Positions 1 to 7,799 of a stretch of DNA of 64,000 bases are shown here, piece after piece. How positions within the stretch are numbered: position 1 is the stretch's first letter; the number at the start of each line of letters is the position of its first letter. Position numbers and translations under genes: made by a program. The DNA is taken from contig NZ_BMPW01000008.1 in the NCBI RefSeq assembly GCF_014647795.1, positions 186,001 to 250,000 of the forward strand, given 5' to 3'. The notes beneath the pieces are model-generated. The model was not told where the DNA came from. It searched no databases and saw only the letters and a list, made by a program, of their open reading frames with translations. This stretch comes from Actinoplanes campanulatus (GTDB taxonomy: Bacteria; Actinomycetota; Actinomycetes; Mycobacteriales; Micromonosporaceae).

Positions 1-865
1 GGGGAACGGCCGCCCCACGCCGGGACGGGCGCTGATAGGTGTAGTCGACCGCCCCGGAGGCCCAGGACGCGGCCTCCCGGACGGCGCCGGTGAGAGCCCG
101 CCGCCAGTCGACCGTGGGTTGCAGGATCTCGTCCGCCCAGCGACGCCACCCCGCCGGGATGCGGCCCCGGGCCTTGGCCTGGGCCCGCAGCTCCTGCGCG
201 GTCTGCCGGCGGATCGCGGCCGCCTCGACCGGGCTGACCCGGGCGGCGTCCGACGACTCCCACGGCTGCGGGCGGCCGTGCGCTCCGGAGCCGCACTCGT
301 GGTGCCGGTGACCCGCCGGGATGCCGGGCACGTACTGCTCGAACAGCTGCCCATCGGGAAGGCCGAACATCTCCGGCCGCATGGCGCCCGACGGCAGCGA
401 CGACAGATCGTCGTTGATCTCGCAGTCCTGGGCGATGTTGACCCGCTGGTGATCGTGCCGGTACCCGGGAACGAGCAGCGCGGCCCGCGCGTGATGGTCC
501 CGCAGCAGGTGGGCGACCTCGTGCACCCAGACGGCGGCGAGCTCGTGGACCGGCGTGGCCTCGACGAACCCGGGATTCACATAGCAACGCCAGTGCCTGT
601 CCACACCCATCGTGGGGACGCCGAGGCTCGGCACCACGGTCAGGCTGTAGAGGGCGGACGCCAGATAGGGCTGGCCGCCGGCCGCTTTGAGCCGCGCGGC
701 CAGCAGCTTCGTCCGGTCCAGCCGCCGGGCCGCCTCCGCCGCCCGCTCCCGCGCCGGCGCCACCGCTTCCGGGTCGGTATGCCCCGAGGCGACGGGGTCC
801 TGAACAGGTGCCACCGCTTCCGGGTCGTCGAGCGCCGGAGCAGCAGGGGTCGGGTCAGGCGCCAC
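1..865 (-). CDS. Putative metallopeptidase / VWA-like protein (DUF2201 type), partial
   Basis: Reading the minus strand gives an open frame that starts at GTG 865, overlapping the end of the MoxR gene (GTGGCGCCTGA), and runs off the window, so the C-terminus is missing. Residues 115-125 read HEVAHLLRDHH, a zinc-metalloprotease-like HExxH motif. This arrangement (HExxH N-terminal domain, then a VWA-like C-terminal domain) is that of the DUF2201 family, which commonly sits next to a MoxR ATPase. The VWA part would lie outside the window and is inferred. The N-terminal 40 residues are low complexity and repeat the peptide DPEAVAP. It is probably the partner of the upstream ATPase, co-transcribed with it and the ankyrin gene before that. 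The start is judged from the overlap; no strong ribosome-binding site is visible. Confidence 0.75.
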   Translation of the reverse strand, partial: MAPDPTPAAPALDDPEAVAPVQDPVASGHTDPEAVAPARERAAEAARRLDRTKLLAARLKAAGGQPYLASALYSLTVVPSLGVPTMGVDRHWRCYVNPGFVEATPVHELAAVWVHEVAHLLRDHHARAALLVPGYRHDHQRVNIAQDCEINDDLSSLPSGAMRPEMFGLPDGQLFEQYVPGIPAGHRHHECGSGAHGRPQPWESSDAARVSPVEAAAIRRQTAQELRAQAKARGRIPAGWRRWADEILQPTVDWRRALTGAVREAASWASGAVDYTYQRPSRRGAAVP

Positions 866-2033
866 CGGTCAGCATCCCGGAAGCGGTGAGAACGTCCAGG
901 AAGGCGTCGATCGACGACGGGACCGGCCACTTCGGATCACGCATGCGGGCCAGGTCGAAGGCGGCCCGGGCGGCCACGTCCGGGACCCCGGCGTCGACGG
1001 CCTTCGCGAGCACGGTCCAGCCCGCCTCCCAGCGGTCCCGGGTCACCGAGGCCTCGATGGCGGCCACCACCGCGGTCAGGAACGCCAACTGGCGGTCACC
1101 CCGGTCGGGCAGGGCGAACGCGGCCGGGTTGGCGAGAACCCGCTCGGGGTCGGGCAGGTCCAGCTCGTCGAGGTAGGTGGTCAGCTCCAGGCCGGGACCG
1201 TCACCGACCGCGCCGATGATCGCGGTGGCCAGCGCCTCCCGCCCGGTGCCGGCGCAGAAGTGGAAGACCAGCAGGCGCAGGGCCATGTCCCAGGTCCGCG
1301 GGGAAGGCCAGGCGCCGCCGCGCGCCTCGGCGTCGGTGGGCAGGTGGTGGGTGAGGCCGGGGCGGGCGGTCAGGAAGCCGGCGATCACACCACGGGCCCG
1401 GGCCAGCGCGCTGGGCGCCCGGTCCAGCGACACGGCCGGCACCTCGATCCGCGGCCACACACCGGACAGACCCCGGGCGACGACCCGCGGATCGTGCGCC
1501 CAGTGCAGGTGGACGAACCGGTTGGCCAGCGGCGGGCTGAGATGCCAGCCGTCGGCGGCGCTGGACGGCGGGTTCGCGGCGGCCACGATCCGCACCTCGT
1601 CGGGGAGGACCAGGCTGCCGACCCGGCGCTCCAGCACCACCCGGAGCAGGGCGGCCTGCACGGCCGGCGGCGCCGACGACAGCTCGTCGAAGAAGAGCAG
1701 GCCGCGCCCGTGGCGGGCGAGCCGGACCGCCCAGTCGGGCGGCGCCATCGGCACACCCTGAACGGCCGGGTCGTCGCCGACGATGGGCAGGCCGGCGAAG
1801 TCGGACGGCTCGTGCACGCTGGCGATGACCGTCTCCATCGGCGCGTCCAGGCCCTCGGCGAGCTGGGCCAGGGTCGCCGACTTGCCGATGCCCGGCTCGC
1901 CCCAGAGCAGCACCGGAAGGTTCGCGGCGACACAGAGAGCCAGCGCGGCGGCCCGGTGGTCGGTGACCGGCTCGGTCCGCGTGACCCTGATCTGGCGCAG
2001 CAGCTCGTCGGCGGCGTCGAGCCCGGTCGTCAT
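855..2033 (-). CDS. MoxR-family AAA+ ATPase
   Basis: This 392-aa AAA+ ATPase has a Walker A motif GEPGIGKS at about residues 45-52 and Walker B LLFFDE at about 112-117, followed by the sensor-like segment VRIVAAANPP. MoxR ATPases act as chaperone-like remodelling enzymes, usually paired with VWA-domain proteins, and such a partner candidate follows immediately downstream. Two ATGs (2036 and 2033) overlap the ankyrin gene stop in ATGATG. The second was chosen because AGGAGG lies five bases from it, the usual spacing. The tight overlaps on both sides indicate translational coupling in an ankyrin-MoxR-metallopeptidase operon. Its substrate is unknown. Context suggests it acts with the ankyrin proteins, which is inference. 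Confidence 0.9.
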   Translation of the reverse strand: MTTGLDAADELLRQIRVTRTEPVTDHRAAALALCVAANLPVLLWGEPGIGKSATLAQLAEGLDAPMETVIASVHEPSDFAGLPIVGDDPAVQGVPMAPPDWAVRLARHGRGLLFFDELSSAPPAVQAALLRVVLERRVGSLVLPDEVRIVAAANPPSSAADGWHLSPPLANRFVHLHWAHDPRVVARGLSGVWPRIEVPAVSLDRAPSALARARGVIAGFLTARPGLTHHLPTDAEARGGAWPSPRTWDMALRLLVFHFCAGTGREALATAIIGAVGDGPGLELTTYLDELDLPDPERVLANPAAFALPDRGDRQLAFLTAVVAAIEASVTRDRWEAGWTVLAKAVDAGVPDVAARAAFDLARMRDPKWPVPSSIDAFLDVLTASGMLTGGA

Positions 2034-3541
2034 CATTTCCTCCTGAGGTAGGCCAGCGCGGCGGTGAGGCCGGGAGTCATGTCCCGTTTCCTGAGCGTCT
2101 TGAGGTACTTCAACGGCGAAACGCCCTGCACCGGCAGCCGCGGGTCGGCGCCGGCATCGACCAGAGCGGTGATCAGCTCGACCGGCCACCGCCGGGTCAG
2201 CGCCTCGAACAGCGGCGTGACGCCCTCCCGGTCGCGGGCGTCCACGTCGAGACCGGCGGCCAGCAGCCGGGGCAGCACCGCGGGATCCCCGAACGCGCCC
2301 AGCAGGTGCACCAGGGTCCGGCCGCCGCCGTCGCACAGCCGCGGGTCGAGCCCGGCGTCGAGCAGTGCGGTGACCACACGCGGGCCGCCCGACTCCAGCC
2401 GCAGCCACAGGTCCCGGCGGTGCTCCCGCAGGGCTCTCGGCAGCCACCGTGCATGGCCGTGCCAGCCCAGGTCGGCTTTGAAGCAGCCGCCGATCTCCCC
2501 GCCGAACGCCTGGAGGGACAGCTCACGCTGCCGCTCGTCGTCGCTGTGCTCGGGCAGCGCGAGCCGGCCGGAGCGGACCGACACCCAGTGCCAGACACCG
2601 CGGCAGCGGACCCGGAACACCCGCTCGTCGAGAAGCCCGGCGGGCACGAGCGACGGGTCGGGATCTCCCGTCACCCCGGGCGCCAGCACGTCGCGAACCA
2701 GCGGATGCAGGTCGGCCGGGTCCAGGCGGCCGGCCTCGATCAGCGCCCGGTCGATCGGCGGGCGCATCAGGTCGGGCAGCAGCCGCAACTCCGGCCCGCT
2801 CGTCTCCTCCGGCCGCTTCGCCGGGACGGTGACCCGGATCCGGTCACCGGACGCCAGCAGGCGCAGCTCGCTGATGTCCCAGCGGCCCTGCAACGCCCAC
2901 GACCGGTGGCCGAACTGCGCCGAGACCCGGCGCAGCTCCCGGGCGGTCAGCACCGGATCCAGGCTGCGCAGCAGCGAGAGATGCCATCGGCGCCAGGCGC
3001 GGAAGCCGTCCTCGTCGAGCTCCCAGCCGGCCGTGGTCCAGGCCGCGGCCAGGGCCGCGTCGCTGTCGGCGGGACCGGCGGCCCCGGTGTGCGGCAGCTC
3101 GGCTGCCCGGCGGGCATCCCAGAGGTACGGCGGGAGCGGGCAGATCGAACGCCCCTCGATGTCGCCGGCCCGCACCGCGTCGAGAGTCAGACGGTTCGCC
3201 CCGTTCTCGGTCTCGGGCGTCCGGACCAACAGGACCATGGTGTCCGGCCGGACCGGCCCGTCCCCGGCCAGCAGGTAGCTCCGCCAGCCGGCCAGATGAA
3301 CGGCGCCGCCCATGGCCCGCGGAAGATGCCACCGCAGCAGGTCGGGCGCGAACCCGGCGAGCAGACCGGCGACCGGCCCGGCGTCGTCGAAGGTGACGTC
3401 GATCAGGGCCGCCTCGCACGCCGCACGCCAGTCGCCACGCTCCCGGGCCGCGGTGCACTCGGCGATCATCCAACCGGGAACCGCATACCTTCGGATGCGC
3501 TCCCCATCGGACAGCTCGAGCCGGTCACGGTGCGGGCTCAC
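2033..3541 (-). CDS. Ankyrin-repeat protein, paralog 1
   Basis: This 502-aa protein is one of four paralogs in the window. All share an N-terminal signature (here RRYAVPGWMIAECTAARERG), a W-H-L-P-R motif near residue 75, and a large middle domain I do not recognise. The last 120 residues form about three ankyrin repeats (for example AGLDPRLCDGGGRTLVHLL and AGLDVDARDREGVTPLFEAL). No signal peptide or membrane segment is seen, so it is probably cytoplasmic and binds protein partners. Its stop overlaps the MoxR start, so it belongs to the MoxR operon. A tRNA-like element lies 68 bp upstream of the ATG. Function is unknown. Confidence 0.85.
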   Translation of the reverse strand: MSPHRDRLELSDGERIRRYAVPGWMIAECTAARERGDWRAACEAALIDVTFDDAGPVAGLLAGFAPDLLRWHLPRAMGGAVHLAGWRSYLLAGDGPVRPDTMVLLVRTPETENGANRLTLDAVRAGDIEGRSICPLPPYLWDARRAAELPHTGAAGPADSDAALAAAWTTAGWELDEDGFRAWRRWHLSLLRSLDPVLTARELRRVSAQFGHRSWALQGRWDISELRLLASGDRIRVTVPAKRPEETSGPELRLLPDLMRPPIDRALIEAGRLDPADLHPLVRDVLAPGVTGDPDPSLVPAGLLDERVFRVRCRGVWHWVSVRSGRLALPEHSDDERQRELSLQAFGGEIGGCFKADLGWHGHARWLPRALREHRRDLWLRLESGGPRVVTALLDAGLDPRLCDGGGRTLVHLLGAFGDPAVLPRLLAAGLDVDARDREGVTPLFEALTRRWPVELITALVDAGADPRLPVQGVSPLKYLKTLRKRDMTPGLTAALAYLRRK

Positions 3542-3609
3542 CGGGACGCCCCCACCCCATGACTCGTCCCGATCACGCCGGCTCCTCCCCCGTGCCGCGA
3601 ATCCCCAGG

Positions 3610-3684
3610 TGGCGAGGCCGACCGGAGTCGAACCGGCGTCCTCCCGGTTGATGCCGGGCGCGACGACCTCTGCGCTACGACCTC
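3610..3684 (-). tRNA. tRNA-like element 2 (noncanonical anticodon arm)
   Basis: The minus strand folds as a tRNA-like cloverleaf of 75 nt. The 7-bp acceptor is GAGGTCG/CGGCCTC, the D stem GCGC/GCGC with GG in its loop, and the T arm GCCGG-TTCGACT-CCGGT; G and an encoded CCA end it. The arm in the anticodon position is a perfect 5-bp stem CCCGG/CCGGG closing only six bases (CATCAA), so no normal anticodon with U33 can be read. Compared with the copies at 5208 and 10780, the acceptor changes are compensatory, which supports a real RNA fold. It sits between two ankyrin genes, upstream of paralog 1. It could be a degenerate tRNA or a structured mRNA leader. Confidence 0.6.
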
Positions 3685-3746
3685 GCCGCGCCGGAGCATA
3701 CGCGAGCCCTACGACATTTCCGCCGGGGCCGCGATCCGCCCCGGCG

Positions 3747-5255
3747 TCAGGCGGGCGAGGCGGCCCACTCGGCCGGATCGGTCAAAGAGAGCTGAGGGTA
3801 CGCGCCAGCCGCGTTCAGCGCCTGGAGCAGCTCAGCCGGAGCGGAGTGGACCAGCGCCTCACACATCGGCGTCCAGCCCCGCCGGCTGACGGCGTTGACG
3901 TCGAGGCCCTCGGCGAGCAGTCGGGGCAGCAACTCCTCGTGGTCGAACAGGTGGATCCGGTGCAGCAGGGTCCGCCCCTGACCGTCGCGGATGTGCGGGT
4001 CGAGCCCGGCGTCGAGCATGGCCAGCACCACTCGGCTGCCGCCGTGCTCCATCCGCCGCCACAGGTCGCGCCGGTGTTCGATAAGGCCGCGTGGCACGGC
4101 GCCCTCACCTCCGTACCATGCGGATTCGGCCCGGAAACATCCGGCGAGCGACCCGCCGAAGGCGCGGAGCGCCTGCTCCCGCAGCCGGTCGGCGCCGGTG
4201 TGGTCGAGCAGGTCGAGATGGTTGCCGCGAAGGCCGACCCAGTGCCACTCCCCGCCGCAGCGAACCCTGACCCGCACCTCGTGGGCGTGCCGCCGAGGCG
4301 GCCCGGAATCGACCGGAACATCCGGGAACAGCGCCGCCCGAACCAGCGGATGCACGTCCCGAACCGGGATCAGCCCTCGCGCGACCAGCTCGATCTCCAC
4401 CGGCTGCCGCAGCAGCACCGGATGCAGGCATGGTCGCGCCGGCGTCATCCCCGGCTGGGGTGGGTCCAACAGCGACCGGGTGATCCCGGTCCGCTCCCCC
4501 GCCACCTCGAGCCGGACGCACCGCGAGGGTGGCCGGTGACCGTCGGCCCACACCGGAAACGACCAGCCCCGGAACCGGTCCGCGATCCATCGTAGGGTGC
4601 GCGCGGCCACCCACGGATCCGCCTCGTCCAGAATGGCCCGGCCGTCCCGTGGCCAGGAACGGGCGTCCGCGTGGTCGATCAGCCACCCGGCCGAGGCCCA
4701 CAGATCGATCGCCCCGGCCCCGCGCAGCCTCGCAGCTCCACCCGCCGCAGGCAGCTCGGCGGATCGGCGGGCGTCCCACAGGTAGGGCGGAAACGGGAAG
4801 ACCAGCCCCTCCCCCAGATCCCCGGCACGCGCCGCTTCGAGGGTGAGCCGCTGGGTCCCGGTCACCCACCGGGGCGAGCGCACCACGAGGACCCAGGTGT
4901 CCGGTGTGATCGGCCGGTCCGGGGCCAGCAGGAACCGCATCCCGGTGGCCAGGGCGCCGTTTCCGCTGGACGACCGCGGCAGATGCCAGCGCAGCAGGTC
5001 GGGCGCGAACCCGGCCAGCAGCCCGGCGACCGGCCCGGCGTCGGTGAACGCGACGTCGATCCGGGCCGCGGCGCAGGCGGCCCGCCAGTCGCCGCGCTCC
5101 CGGGCCTCCGTGCACGCGGCGATCATCCAGTCGGGGACCGCGTAGCGGCGGACGATCCGCCAGTCTCCCAGTGCAGAAATCGGTCCACCCCCGTGTCGTT
5201 GCTGAGGTGGCGGAGCCGACCGGATTCGAACCGGCGTCCTCCTGCGTGCAGTCAA
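3747..5255 (-). CDS. Ankyrin-repeat protein, paralog 2
   Basis: This is the second paralog of the family, with the same N-terminal signature (RRYAVPDWMIAACTEARERG), unknown middle domain and C-terminal ankyrin repeats (AGLDPHIRDGQGRTLLHRI, EGLDVNAVSRRGWTPMCEAL). The start is uncertain. The conserved N-terminus begins around 5171, where the frame offers only CTG (5171) or ATT (5180). The nearest ATG/GTG/TTG codon upstream is a TTG at 5255 that lies inside the tRNA-like element, and an internal ATG at 5126 would cut the conserved block. The coordinates give the maximal frame; true initiation probably lies between 5126 and 5180. Role unknown, presumed the same as paralog 1. Confidence 0.75.
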   Translation of the reverse strand: MTARRRTPVRIRSAPPPQQRHGGGPISALGDWRIVRRYAVPDWMIAACTEARERGDWRAACAAARIDVAFTDAGPVAGLLAGFAPDLLRWHLPRSSSGNGALATGMRFLLAPDRPITPDTWVLVVRSPRWVTGTQRLTLEAARAGDLGEGLVFPFPPYLWDARRSAELPAAGGAARLRGAGAIDLWASAGWLIDHADARSWPRDGRAILDEADPWVAARTLRWIADRFRGWSFPVWADGHRPPSRCVRLEVAGERTGITRSLLDPPQPGMTPARPCLHPVLLRQPVEIELVARGLIPVRDVHPLVRAALFPDVPVDSGPPRRHAHEVRVRVRCGGEWHWVGLRGNHLDLLDHTGADRLREQALRAFGGSLAGCFRAESAWYGGEGAVPRGLIEHRRDLWRRMEHGGSRVVLAMLDAGLDPHIRDGQGRTLLHRIHLFDHEELLPRLLAEGLDVNAVSRRGWTPMCEALVHSAPAELLQALNAAGAYPQLSLTDPAEWAASPA

Positions 5256-5283
5256 GGCGCGACGACCTCTGCGCTACGACTCC
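5208..5283 (-). tRNA. tRNA-like element 1 (noncanonical anticodon arm)
   Basis: A 76-nt tRNA-like sequence on the minus strand. The acceptor is GGAGTCG/CGGCTCC, then T8-A9, the D stem GCGC/GCGC, the T arm GCCGG-TTCGAAT-CCGGT, and G73 followed by an encoded CCA. The anticodon arm is poor: CTTG/CAGG closes eight bases (ACTGCACG), or a 5-bp register leaves two mismatches and no U33. The D region, T arm and variable segment AGGAC are nearly identical to the other copies, while the anticodon arm differs. It lies about 28 bp upstream of the conserved part of ankyrin paralog 2, so it could be part of that gene's leader. Confidence 0.6.
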
Positions 5284-5401
5284 GCCGCGCCGGAGCATAC
5301 GGCGACCCACCGACACTTTGGCCGCGCACGGGACCTGATCGGGCAAACGACGTCCGGGACGGGCTCCGCTTGGGGAGGATGAGCCCCGAAGGAGGGAAGC
5401 G

Positions 5402-6040
5402 GTGAATTGGCTGAGCGTGCTGTTGCTCTCGGTGGTGATGATCGCCGGCCCGCAGATCATCACCGCCATCTTCCTCGCCTCCAGCCAGGAGGCGAGGCGC
5501 AGCTCGCTCGCCTACCTGTGTGGGGCCGGGCTCGCCGGGCTCATCGGGCTGACCGTCTGGCATTTCGCCTTTCACGTCGTACGAGGTACGGGAGGCGGCC
5601 AGGGCAAGCCTGACGGTACTCGTCACCTGATCGACTGGGTGGTGCTGGCCGCGCTGCTGGCGCTGATGGTGATCGTCTTCGTCCGCCGCAAGCGGAGCCG
5701 GCCTCCGAAGTGGATGAACACGTTGCAGGCGGCCAGCCCTCGCTTCGCCTTCGGCTTGGGCTTTCTGCTGGTCATCGCCATGCCCAGCGACGAGGCCACC
5801 ATGGTGGCGGTCACCGGAAGCCTCGCCGGCCACGACAAACCCTGGTGGCACCTGCTGCCGTTCCTGGCTCTGACGCTACTGTTGCTGGCGTTGCCGCTGA
5901 TCATCCTGCTCGTGCTCGGTCAGCGCGCGGTGACGGTGCTGCCAAAGGCCCGGGACTGGGCCAACGAGCACTCGTGGCTGGTGAGCGAGGCGGTCATCCT
6001 GATCTTCGTGACAATCGTCGTGTCCGACCTGCTCAAATAG
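5402..6040 (+). CDS. GAP/LysE-like multi-spanning membrane protein
   Basis: This 212-aa integral membrane protein has about six hydrophobic segments, the first starting at the N-terminus (MNWLSVLLLSVVMIAGPQII). Segment spacing, the early glycine-proline motif and the polar central loop resemble the GAP/Sap family (sulfolipid- or peptidoglycolipid-addressing proteins), which has a LysE-like exporter fold. That family includes lipid-export helpers in mycobacteria, but the substrate here is unknown. The start is GTG at 5402, with AGGAGG seven bases upstream. It is the only plus-strand gene in this region and interrupts the series of minus-strand ankyrin genes. A truncated tRNA-like copy follows its 3' end, so it may have been inserted there. 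Confidence 0.7.
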   Translation: MNWLSVLLLSVVMIAGPQIITAIFLASSQEARRSSLAYLCGAGLAGLIGLTVWHFAFHVVRGTGGGQGKPDGTRHLIDWVVLAALLALMVIVFVRRKRSRPPKWMNTLQAASPRFAFGLGFLLVIAMPSDEATMVAVTGSLAGHDKPWWHLLPFLALTLLLLALPLIILLVLGQRAVTVLPKARDWANEHSWLVSEAVILIFVTIVVSDLLK

Positions 6041-6076
6041 CCCGCCTTCGCCGGGGCGTCCATCGCCGGGCGAGTG

Positions 6077-6099
6077 GACGACCTCTGCGCTACGACTCC
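6077..6099 (-). other. Truncated tRNA-like element (5' half only)
   Basis: Twenty-three bases on the minus strand match the 5' half of tRNA-like element 1 exactly (acceptor strand, T8-A9, D stem and D loop). The similarity then stops, and the anticodon, T arm and 3' acceptor strand are absent. Its GAGTCGTAG supplies the last two codons and the TAG stop of ankyrin paralog 3. It is a remnant of a duplication or recombination event rather than a functional RNA. Confidence 0.6.
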
Positions 6100-7799
6100 G
6101 TCGCGGGCGATCCTACGTGCCCCTTGAGGAAGTCGATCACGGCGAGCGCCTCCGCGGGCCGGGGTTCGGACCGCATCTGATCCTGGAACTCGACGGCTTC
6201 GAGAAGGGTGAGGTCCCGGTAGTTGTATGCCCGGCAACCGGGATTCGCCCCGGCCGCGACCAGCGCCTTGATCAGGCCGAGCGGCCAGCCCAGAGCGACA
6301 CCGGTGGCGAGCGGCGTGCTGCCCTCCCGGTCGAGGGCGTCGACGTCGGCCCCCGCCGCCAGCAGCCGCGGCAGCAGCCGCTCATGGTCGAAGGACCGGA
6401 GCAGATGCATCAGGCCACGGCCCCGCCCGTCGCGCAGGTCGGGGTCCATCCCGGCGTCGAGCAGTTCGAAGACCACCCGGCTACCGCCGTGCACCATCCG
6501 AAGCCAAAGGTCATCGCGTACGGCGTGCAGCCGTCGCGGCAGCCGCCCGGCGTTCCCGGTCCACGCCTGTTCGACGGCGAAACACCCGGTCACCGTCCCG
6601 CCGAAGGCCCGCATGGCCCGCTCCCGCCGCCGCTCAGCGTCGTCATGGGCGAGCAGAACGAGACGCCCGTCCCGGCTCTCCACCACATGCCACCGCCCGC
6701 CGCACCGCACCCGGGCCGCTTCCACCCGCGAGAAACGCGAGAAAGAGGAGTGGGACGCCGCCCTGCCCCGCGGCGATGAAAGGGGTGAGGCGAGCGAACC
6801 GGCCCCCGGCGAGGCGGGCGAGGGGACGGGAGCGGCCCCGGTCGTCGGAAACAACGCTGATCGTACGAGTGGATGCAGGTGAAACGGTGTGAGCAATCCA
6901 TTCCAGACCAGGTCGAGGTCGACCGGCGAGCGCAGCAGCGCGGGGTGCAGGCGTGGCAGCAGGCGGATCGGCGCCGATTGCTCCCACCAGTTCGCCTCGA
7001 CCGCGGTGGCCTGGACGGCGTCCCCGTCGACGTCGATCCGCAGCGCCCGCGACCGGTCGTACCACAACGCCCACGACGGCTGCCCGAACTGTTCGGCGAG
7101 CCGCCGTACCTCGAGGTGCAGCCGCAATGGATCGATGGCCGCGGCCGTGCGCCGGAGCCTGCCGACCGCCTGGCCGAAGTAGGGGTCCGTGAAGTCGCCG
7201 TCCACGACGATTCCGGCCGCGTCCCACGCCTCGGGGGTGCCGCGGTCCAGCAGGACCCGTTCGGCCTGCCCCGGCCGGTCGGTGCGAAGCCCCAGCTCGG
7301 CCCGCGGAAGCCGGTCCCCGTCCGGCCCGAACCGCGGAACCCGCCGCTGGTCACCGCCGACCGCGGCCCGCAGCTCACCGGCCCTCCGGGCGTCCCACTG
7401 CCAGGGGGCGAGCCGCACGACCCCGGGCTCGCCGAGGTCACTCATCCGGACGGCGCCGAGCCGCAACCGCTGGGACCCGAGCACCGACGCGGGCGCGGTC
7501 AGCCGGAGCACGACGGTGTCCGGGCCGACCGGACCGTCCGGGGCCAGCGCATACTCGATGCCGGTGGCCAGCGTGGTGTGCCCGCCGAGCGCCCGCGGCA
7601 GGTGCCAGCGCACCAGATCGGGCGCGAACCCGGCGAGCAGCTCCTCCGGAAGGCGCTCCGGACCGGGGACGAGGTCGATCTCACCGGCCACGCACGCGGC
7701 CTGCCAGTCGCCTTTCGCCCGTGCCGCGGCGCATTCTTCGATCATTCTTTCCGGTACGCCGTACGCCCGGATCCGCCGCCACTGGGGAAGTTCGGTCAC
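6090..7799 (-). CDS. Ankyrin-repeat protein, paralog 3
   Basis: This 569-aa member of the local ankyrin family starts at GTG 7799, overlapping the stop of paralog 4 (GTGA), so the two are translationally coupled. The N-terminus carries the family signature (RRIRAYGVPERMIEECAAARA), and the last 130 residues hold ankyrin repeats (AGMDPDLRDGRGRGLMHLL, AGADVDALDREGSTPLATGV). It has an extra serine/alanine/proline-rich linker around residues 370-410, absent from paralogs 1 and 2. Its last codons and stop lie in a truncated tRNA-like element, so the C-terminus may have been altered by a recombination event. Longer upstream readings in the same frame only overlap paralog 4. Confidence 0.85.
   Translation of the reverse strand: MTELPQWRRIRAYGVPERMIEECAAARAKGDWQAACVAGEIDLVPGPERLPEELLAGFAPDLVRWHLPRALGGHTTLATGIEYALAPDGPVGPDTVVLRLTAPASVLGSQRLRLGAVRMSDLGEPGVVRLAPWQWDARRAGELRAAVGGDQRRVPRFGPDGDRLPRAELGLRTDRPGQAERVLLDRGTPEAWDAAGIVVDGDFTDPYFGQAVGRLRRTAAAIDPLRLHLEVRRLAEQFGQPSWALWYDRSRALRIDVDGDAVQATAVEANWWEQSAPIRLLPRLHPALLRSPVDLDLVWNGLLTPFHLHPLVRSALFPTTGAAPVPSPASPGAGSLASPLSSPRGRAASHSSFSRFSRVEAARVRCGGRWHVVESRDGRLVLLAHDDAERRRERAMRAFGGTVTGCFAVEQAWTGNAGRLPRRLHAVRDDLWLRMVHGGSRVVFELLDAGMDPDLRDGRGRGLMHLLRSFDHERLLPRLLAAGADVDALDREGSTPLATGVALGWPLGLIKALVAAGANPGCRAYNYRDLTLLEAVEFQDQMRSEPRPAEALAVIDFLKGHVGSPATES

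Noticed and set aside
119-889. Long open frame on the plus strand opposite the metallopeptidase gene
   Set aside because: It is the antisense of a real gene with an HExxH motif; its own sequence is Arg/Gly/Pro-rich with no family features.
5208-5283. Ordinary tRNA with a normal anticodon (for example TGC or TGA read from element 1)
   Set aside because: Both readings need mismatched anticodon stems; TGC lacks U33 and TGA destroys the D stem. I kept tRNA-like only.
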